A stretch of DNA of 9,609 nt from an uncultured Streptococcus sp. Lineage in GTDB: Bacteria; Bacillota; Bacilli; Lactobacillales; Streptococcaceae. The position numbers and the translations under genes were made by a program. The notes under the pieces were generated by a model. That model was not told the DNA's origin and searched no databases. It saw only the letters and a list, made by a program, of their open reading frames with translations. Numbering within the stretch: position 1 is the first letter of the stretch; the number at the start of each line of letters is the position of its first letter. This document shows, piece after piece, positions 7,913 through 9,609 of the stretch. Location of the stretch: positions 1 to 9,609 of the forward strand of contig CABSRC010000062.1 of assembly GCA_902480035.1 (NCBI GenBank), written 5' to 3'.

Positions 7913-7928
7913 ATCTGTAGTCTCATTC

Positions 7929-7956
7929 ATTATACCAAACTAGTCATAAAAGTAAA
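7929..7956 (-). promoter_or_regulatory. Extended -10 promoter of the ABC exporter operon
   Basis: On the minus strand TATAAT (7929-7934) is preceded by TGG, giving the extended -10 form TGnTATAAT common in streptococci. TTTACT (7951-7956) lies 16 bp upstream as a weaker -35. The -35 box directly abuts the terminator of the preceding lipoprotein gene. Confidence 0.75.
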
Positions 7957-7982
7957 GCAAAAGAGCAGGTTCCCCCGCTCTT
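7957..7982 (-). terminator. Intrinsic terminator of lipoprotein gene 3
   Basis: On the minus strand AAGAGCGGG (7974-7982) pairs with CCTGCTCTT (7961-7969), 9 bp with one G-U, around a GGAA tetraloop of the GNRA type. It is followed by TTGCTTTACTTTT, an interrupted T-rich tail. It starts 8 bp after the stop codon. Confidence 0.78.
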
Positions 7983-7990
7983 CACTTGCA

Positions 7991-8413
7991 TTATTTCGTG
8001 CGTTTGAGTTTAGCATTTTTAAGAATAACAAGATTCGCTTGGTCACTAGAACTTAATTTAGATAAATCAAATGTCAATTCATCACCTTTGATATTGTATT
8101 TCAACTCCATATCACCATAAGAACGTTTTAATGATTTTTCCTTTTGATCAACTTTTAAATCCAATTTTATTGGTACTTCATTACCAGCCATCTTCTGAAT
8201 AATTTTTAATTCCCCTTTTGAATCTTTAATAGTCAATTCAATGGTAACTTTCGCATCTTTCAACACTTCAGATTCTGAATCTTGCCCCATTAACTGATTA
8301 ATATTTGTCTCCATTTTGTAGGTCCCATTATCACTTTTAGCACCACAAGCTACTAACAGAACAACTGCAAAAATAGCAACAATACCTAACATAAGGCGTT
8401 TAACATTTTTCAT
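7991..8413 (-). CDS. Small lipoprotein of unknown function, third in paralogous tandem (140 aa)
   Basis: The start is ATG at 8413, 7 nt after GGAG; an upstream in-frame TTG at 8419 is almost on top of the ribosome-binding site and is not used here. The N-terminus has K/R residues, a hydrophobic core and the lipobox LVAC with the lipidated Cys at 23, so the protein should be anchored to the outer face of the membrane by Lgt and Lsp. The mature part is about 118 residues with many alternating polar/hydrophobic stretches, which suggests a small beta-rich domain. A C-terminal block (GDELTFDLSKLS, then ILKNAKLKRTK) is shared with the two paralogs. In the last 36 residues it matches the middle paralog at 26 positions, but its region after the lipobox differs (GTYKMETN rather than GTYVYKP) and is about nine residues shorter. 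I recognise no named family or function. Confidence 0.88.
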   Translation of the reverse strand: MKNVKRLMLGIVAIFAVVLLVACGAKSDNGTYKMETNINQLMGQDSESEVLKDAKVTIELTIKDSKGELKIIQKMAGNEVPIKLDLKVDQKEKSLKRSYGDMELKYNIKGDELTFDLSKLSSSDQANLVILKNAKLKRTK

Positions 8414-8443
8414 AATCAATCTCCTAATGTATTTTATAATCAG

Positions 8444-8472
8444 ATTTTACCATTATTTTAATACTAATTCAA
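8444..8472 (-). promoter_or_regulatory. Promoter of lipoprotein gene 3
   Basis: On the minus strand TTGAAT (8467-8472), 17 bp, then TAAAAT (8444-8449) preceded by TGG as an extended -10. The same layout with nearly the same sequence stands before lipoprotein gene 2, so the promoter was duplicated with the gene. Confidence 0.72.
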
Positions 8473-8486
8473 GATATTTTAAATAA

Positions 8487-8512
8487 AGAAAAAAGCAGGT
8501 TTCCCCGCTCTT
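8487..8512 (-). terminator. Intrinsic terminator of lipoprotein gene 2
   Basis: On the minus strand AAGAGCGGG (8504-8512), a GAAA tetraloop of the GNRA type, and CCTGCTTTT (8491-8499), running on into further T residues. It is closely related to the terminator at 7957-7982, with only small changes in loop and stem. Confidence 0.82.
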
Positions 8513-8520
8513 CACTTGCA

Positions 8521-8970
8521 TTATTTCGTGCGTTTGAGTTTAGCATTTTTAAGAATCATAAGATCCCCTTGGTTGCTATTACTTAACTTAGAAAGATCAA
8601 ATGTCAAATAGTCACCATCGACCTTATATGTAATCTTTTCTCCTCTACCATCATTTGACGAGATTGTTTTCTCTTTTTGATTGATTTTAACATCATAAGA
8701 TCGCTCATTCTTTTGACCAGCGACTTCACCCGCGATGCTGAGGGTTCCTTTAGAATCTTTGATCTTAATAGAAACTTCAAAATTAATAACGTCTCCAATA
8801 GACTCTAATTGACTACCTGATAAGCCCTGCTCTTCAAGAATCTTCTTGAGTTCAGTTTTTGTTGGTTTGTAGACATAAGTCCCGTTATCACTTTTGGCAC
8901 CACATGCCACCAAGAGGACTGCTGCAAAAACTGCAACGAAAGCTAAAAGAATACGTTTAATATTTTTCAT
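8521..8970 (-). CDS. Small lipoprotein of unknown function, second in paralogous tandem (149 aa)
   Basis: Starts at ATG 8970, 7 nt after GGAG; an in-frame TTG at 8976 is too close to the ribosome-binding site. The signal peptide ends in the lipobox LVAC with Cys23, predicting a lipid-anchored protein on the outer membrane face. After it come AKSDNGTYVYKP, a short probable helix (KTELKKILEEQG, residues 38-49) and a beta-rich region with IKIKDSKGTLSIAG and GDYLTFDLSKLS, ending ILKNAKLKRTK. Residues 1-49 match the first paralog at 44 positions, while the C-terminus and the 3' flank match the third paralog better, so the gene looks like a mosaic of its neighbours. It has its own promoter and terminator. 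Function unknown; a ligand-binding or adhesion role would be speculation. Confidence 0.88.
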   Translation of the reverse strand: MKNIKRILLAFVAVFAAVLLVACGAKSDNGTYVYKPTKTELKKILEEQGLSGSQLESIGDVINFEVSIKIKDSKGTLSIAGEVAGQKNERSYDVKINQKEKTISSNDGRGEKITYKVDGDYLTFDLSKLSNSNQGDLMILKNAKLKRTK

Positions 8971-9000
8971 AATCAATCTCCTAATGTATTTTATACTCAG

Positions 9001-9029
9001 ATTTTACCACTATTTTCATACTGATTCAA
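9001..9029 (-). promoter_or_regulatory. Promoter of lipoprotein gene 2
   Basis: On the minus strand TTGAAT (9024-9029), 17 bp, then TAAAAT (9001-9006) preceded by TGG. The stretch from promoter to start codon is nearly identical to that of lipoprotein gene 3, including 33 identical bases around the ribosome-binding site (8963-8995 and 8406-8438). Confidence 0.72.
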
Positions 9030-9044
9030 GATATTTTAAAGAAG

Positions 9045-9070
9045 AAAAAGAGCAGATCCTCTCTGCCCTT
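9045..9070 (-). terminator. Intrinsic terminator of lipoprotein gene 1
   Basis: On the minus strand AAGGGCAGA (9062-9070) pairs with TCTGCTCTT (9048-9056), 9 bp with one G-U, around a 5-nt loop, followed by a T run. It sits 8 bp after the stop codon, the same spacing as after the other two paralogs. Confidence 0.82.
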
Positions 9071-9078
9071 CTCTTGTA

Positions 9079-9531
9079 TTATTTTGTACGTTTGAATTTA
9101 GCGTTTTTGAACATTTCCAAAGCGGCTTCATGACCTGAACTCTTTTCACCAGATAAATCAAAAGTGAACACATCTCCAGATACTTTGTATTTAACCTTTT
9201 CGCCTTCACCTGTTTTAGATTGAAGAGTTTTCTTTTGTTGGTCAACTTTCATATCAAATGATTGGTCAGTCTTTTGTCCCATCATTTCACCTTTAATTTT
9301 AAGGCTACCTGTTTTATCTTTAATGGTCACTGAAACTTCCAATTTAACATTGTCGATCAATGCATCTACACTTGAACTTGGAGCACCTTGTTCTTCAAGG
9401 ATTTCCTTCACTTCAGTTTTTGATGGTTTGTAGACATAAGTCCCGTTATCACTTTTGGCACCACATGCCACCAAGAGGACAGCTGCAAAAACAGCTACTA
9501 CAGCCAAAAGAATACGTTTAAAGTTTTTCAT
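9079..9531 (-). CDS. Small lipoprotein of unknown function, first in paralogous tandem (150 aa)
   Basis: First transcribed of three paralogs. Starts at ATG 9531, with AAGGAG 5 nt upstream. The signal peptide MKNFKRILLAVVAVFAAVLL leads to the lipobox VAC with the lipidated Cys at 23. The mature part begins GAKSDNGTYVYKPSKTE and contains a short acidic probable helix to residue 49. It then has beta-like stretches (VTIKDKTGSLKIKG, KVKYKVSGDVFTFDLSG) and ends with FKNAKFKRTK. The repeating 'KD-G-L-I-G' and 'GD-TFDLS' elements are kept in all three copies and probably form the core of one small domain. Its 3' half has diverged more from copies 2 and 3 than those have from each other. Its promoter also differs from theirs, so it may be the oldest copy or under separate control. 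Further copies beyond the window edge are possible. Function not recognised. Confidence 0.88.
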   Translation of the reverse strand: MKNFKRILLAVVAVFAAVLLVACGAKSDNGTYVYKPSKTEVKEILEEQGAPSSSVDALIDNVKLEVSVTIKDKTGSLKIKGEMMGQKTDQSFDMKVDQQKKTLQSKTGEGEKVKYKVSGDVFTFDLSGEKSSGHEAALEMFKNAKFKRTK

Positions 9532-9560
9532 AACTTCTCCTTTTTAGTTAGATTAACCCT

Positions 9561-9589
9561 ATTATATCAACAATTCAGACACACGGCAA
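9561..9589 (-). promoter_or_regulatory. Promoter of lipoprotein gene 1
   Basis: On the minus strand TTGCCG (9584-9589), 17 bp, then TATAAT (9561-9566) preceded by TGA, an extended -10. The expected start near 9554 gives a leader of about 23 nt containing AAGGAG. It is unrelated to the duplicated promoter of the other two copies. Confidence 0.78.
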
Positions 9590-9609
9590 TGAAATATTCC
9601 AAATGTAAT

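Larger units (their letters stand above)
7957..9531 (-). repeat. Tandem array of three diverged gene-plus-terminator units
   Basis: Three units of about 530-560 bp, each a lipoprotein gene plus terminator; units 2 and 3 also share the promoter. Perfect identities are 54 bp between 7973-8026 and 8503-8556 (terminator arm, stop and 3' coding end), 57 bp between 8863-8919 and 9424-9480 (signal peptide and mature N-terminus), and 33 bp between 8406-8438 and 8963-8995 (start region). The middles of the genes are clearly diverged. Confidence 0.85.

Noticed and set aside
7861..7923. A mobile-element terminal repeat in the ABC leader.
   Set aside because: The inverted arms are imperfect and there is no transposase or target duplication nearby; a leader RNA hairpin or intergenic repeat fits better.
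8414..8419. Upstream TTG starts for lipoproteins 2 and 3 (8976 and 8419), adding two residues.
   Set aside because: The TTG is almost in contact with GGAG; the downstream ATG has 7-nt spacing and gives the same MKN start as copy 1.

Overview
This window looks like chromosomal DNA of a Streptococcus, probably an oral species of the mitis/sanguinis type. The support is a YSIRK-type signal peptide, extended -10 promoters (TGnTATAAT), AAGGAG ribosome-binding sites, moderately low GC and small 'VAC' lipoproteins. The species cannot be fixed from this sequence. Every gene lies on the minus strand, so transcription runs from high to low coordinates.

Right part (9589 down to 7957): three tandem paralogous genes for small membrane-anchored lipoproteins (150, 149 and 140 aa). 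Each has its own promoter and its own intrinsic terminator. Perfect 54-57 bp identities shared by neighbouring copies point to recent duplication or gene conversion. Their function is unknown.

Middle (7956 to 4234): a two-gene operon for a heterodimeric ABC multidrug-type exporter (578 and 592 aa, 13 bp apart). It has an extended -10 promoter, a leader of about 110 nt that can fold into a long imperfect hairpin, and a terminator after the second gene. The two subunits carry complementary degenerate ATPase motifs, as in LmrCD, BmrCD and PatAB.

Left-middle (4155 to 2029): a monocistronic gene for a secreted 675-aa protein. It has a YSIRK-type signal peptide, a CBM6/35-like N-terminal module and a right-handed beta-helix domain. 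Three aspartates in that domain are placed as in the alpha-1,3-glucanases of family GH87. It has no LPxTG sorting signal and ends in a long lysine-rich tail. This is the most unusual gene in the window.

Left end (2009 to 1): a GNAT acetyltransferase of the phosphinothricin N-acetyltransferase type with a near-consensus promoter, then a cardiolipin synthase gene cut by the window edge. No terminator is visible between them, so they may be co-transcribed.

Together this is mostly envelope-related content: membrane phospholipid synthesis, secreted glycan hydrolysis, drug export and surface lipoproteins. Apart from the ABC pair, nothing ties the genes into one pathway. I saw no mobile element, CRISPR array, tRNA or rRNA. 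No gene-free stretch exceeds about 190 bp.
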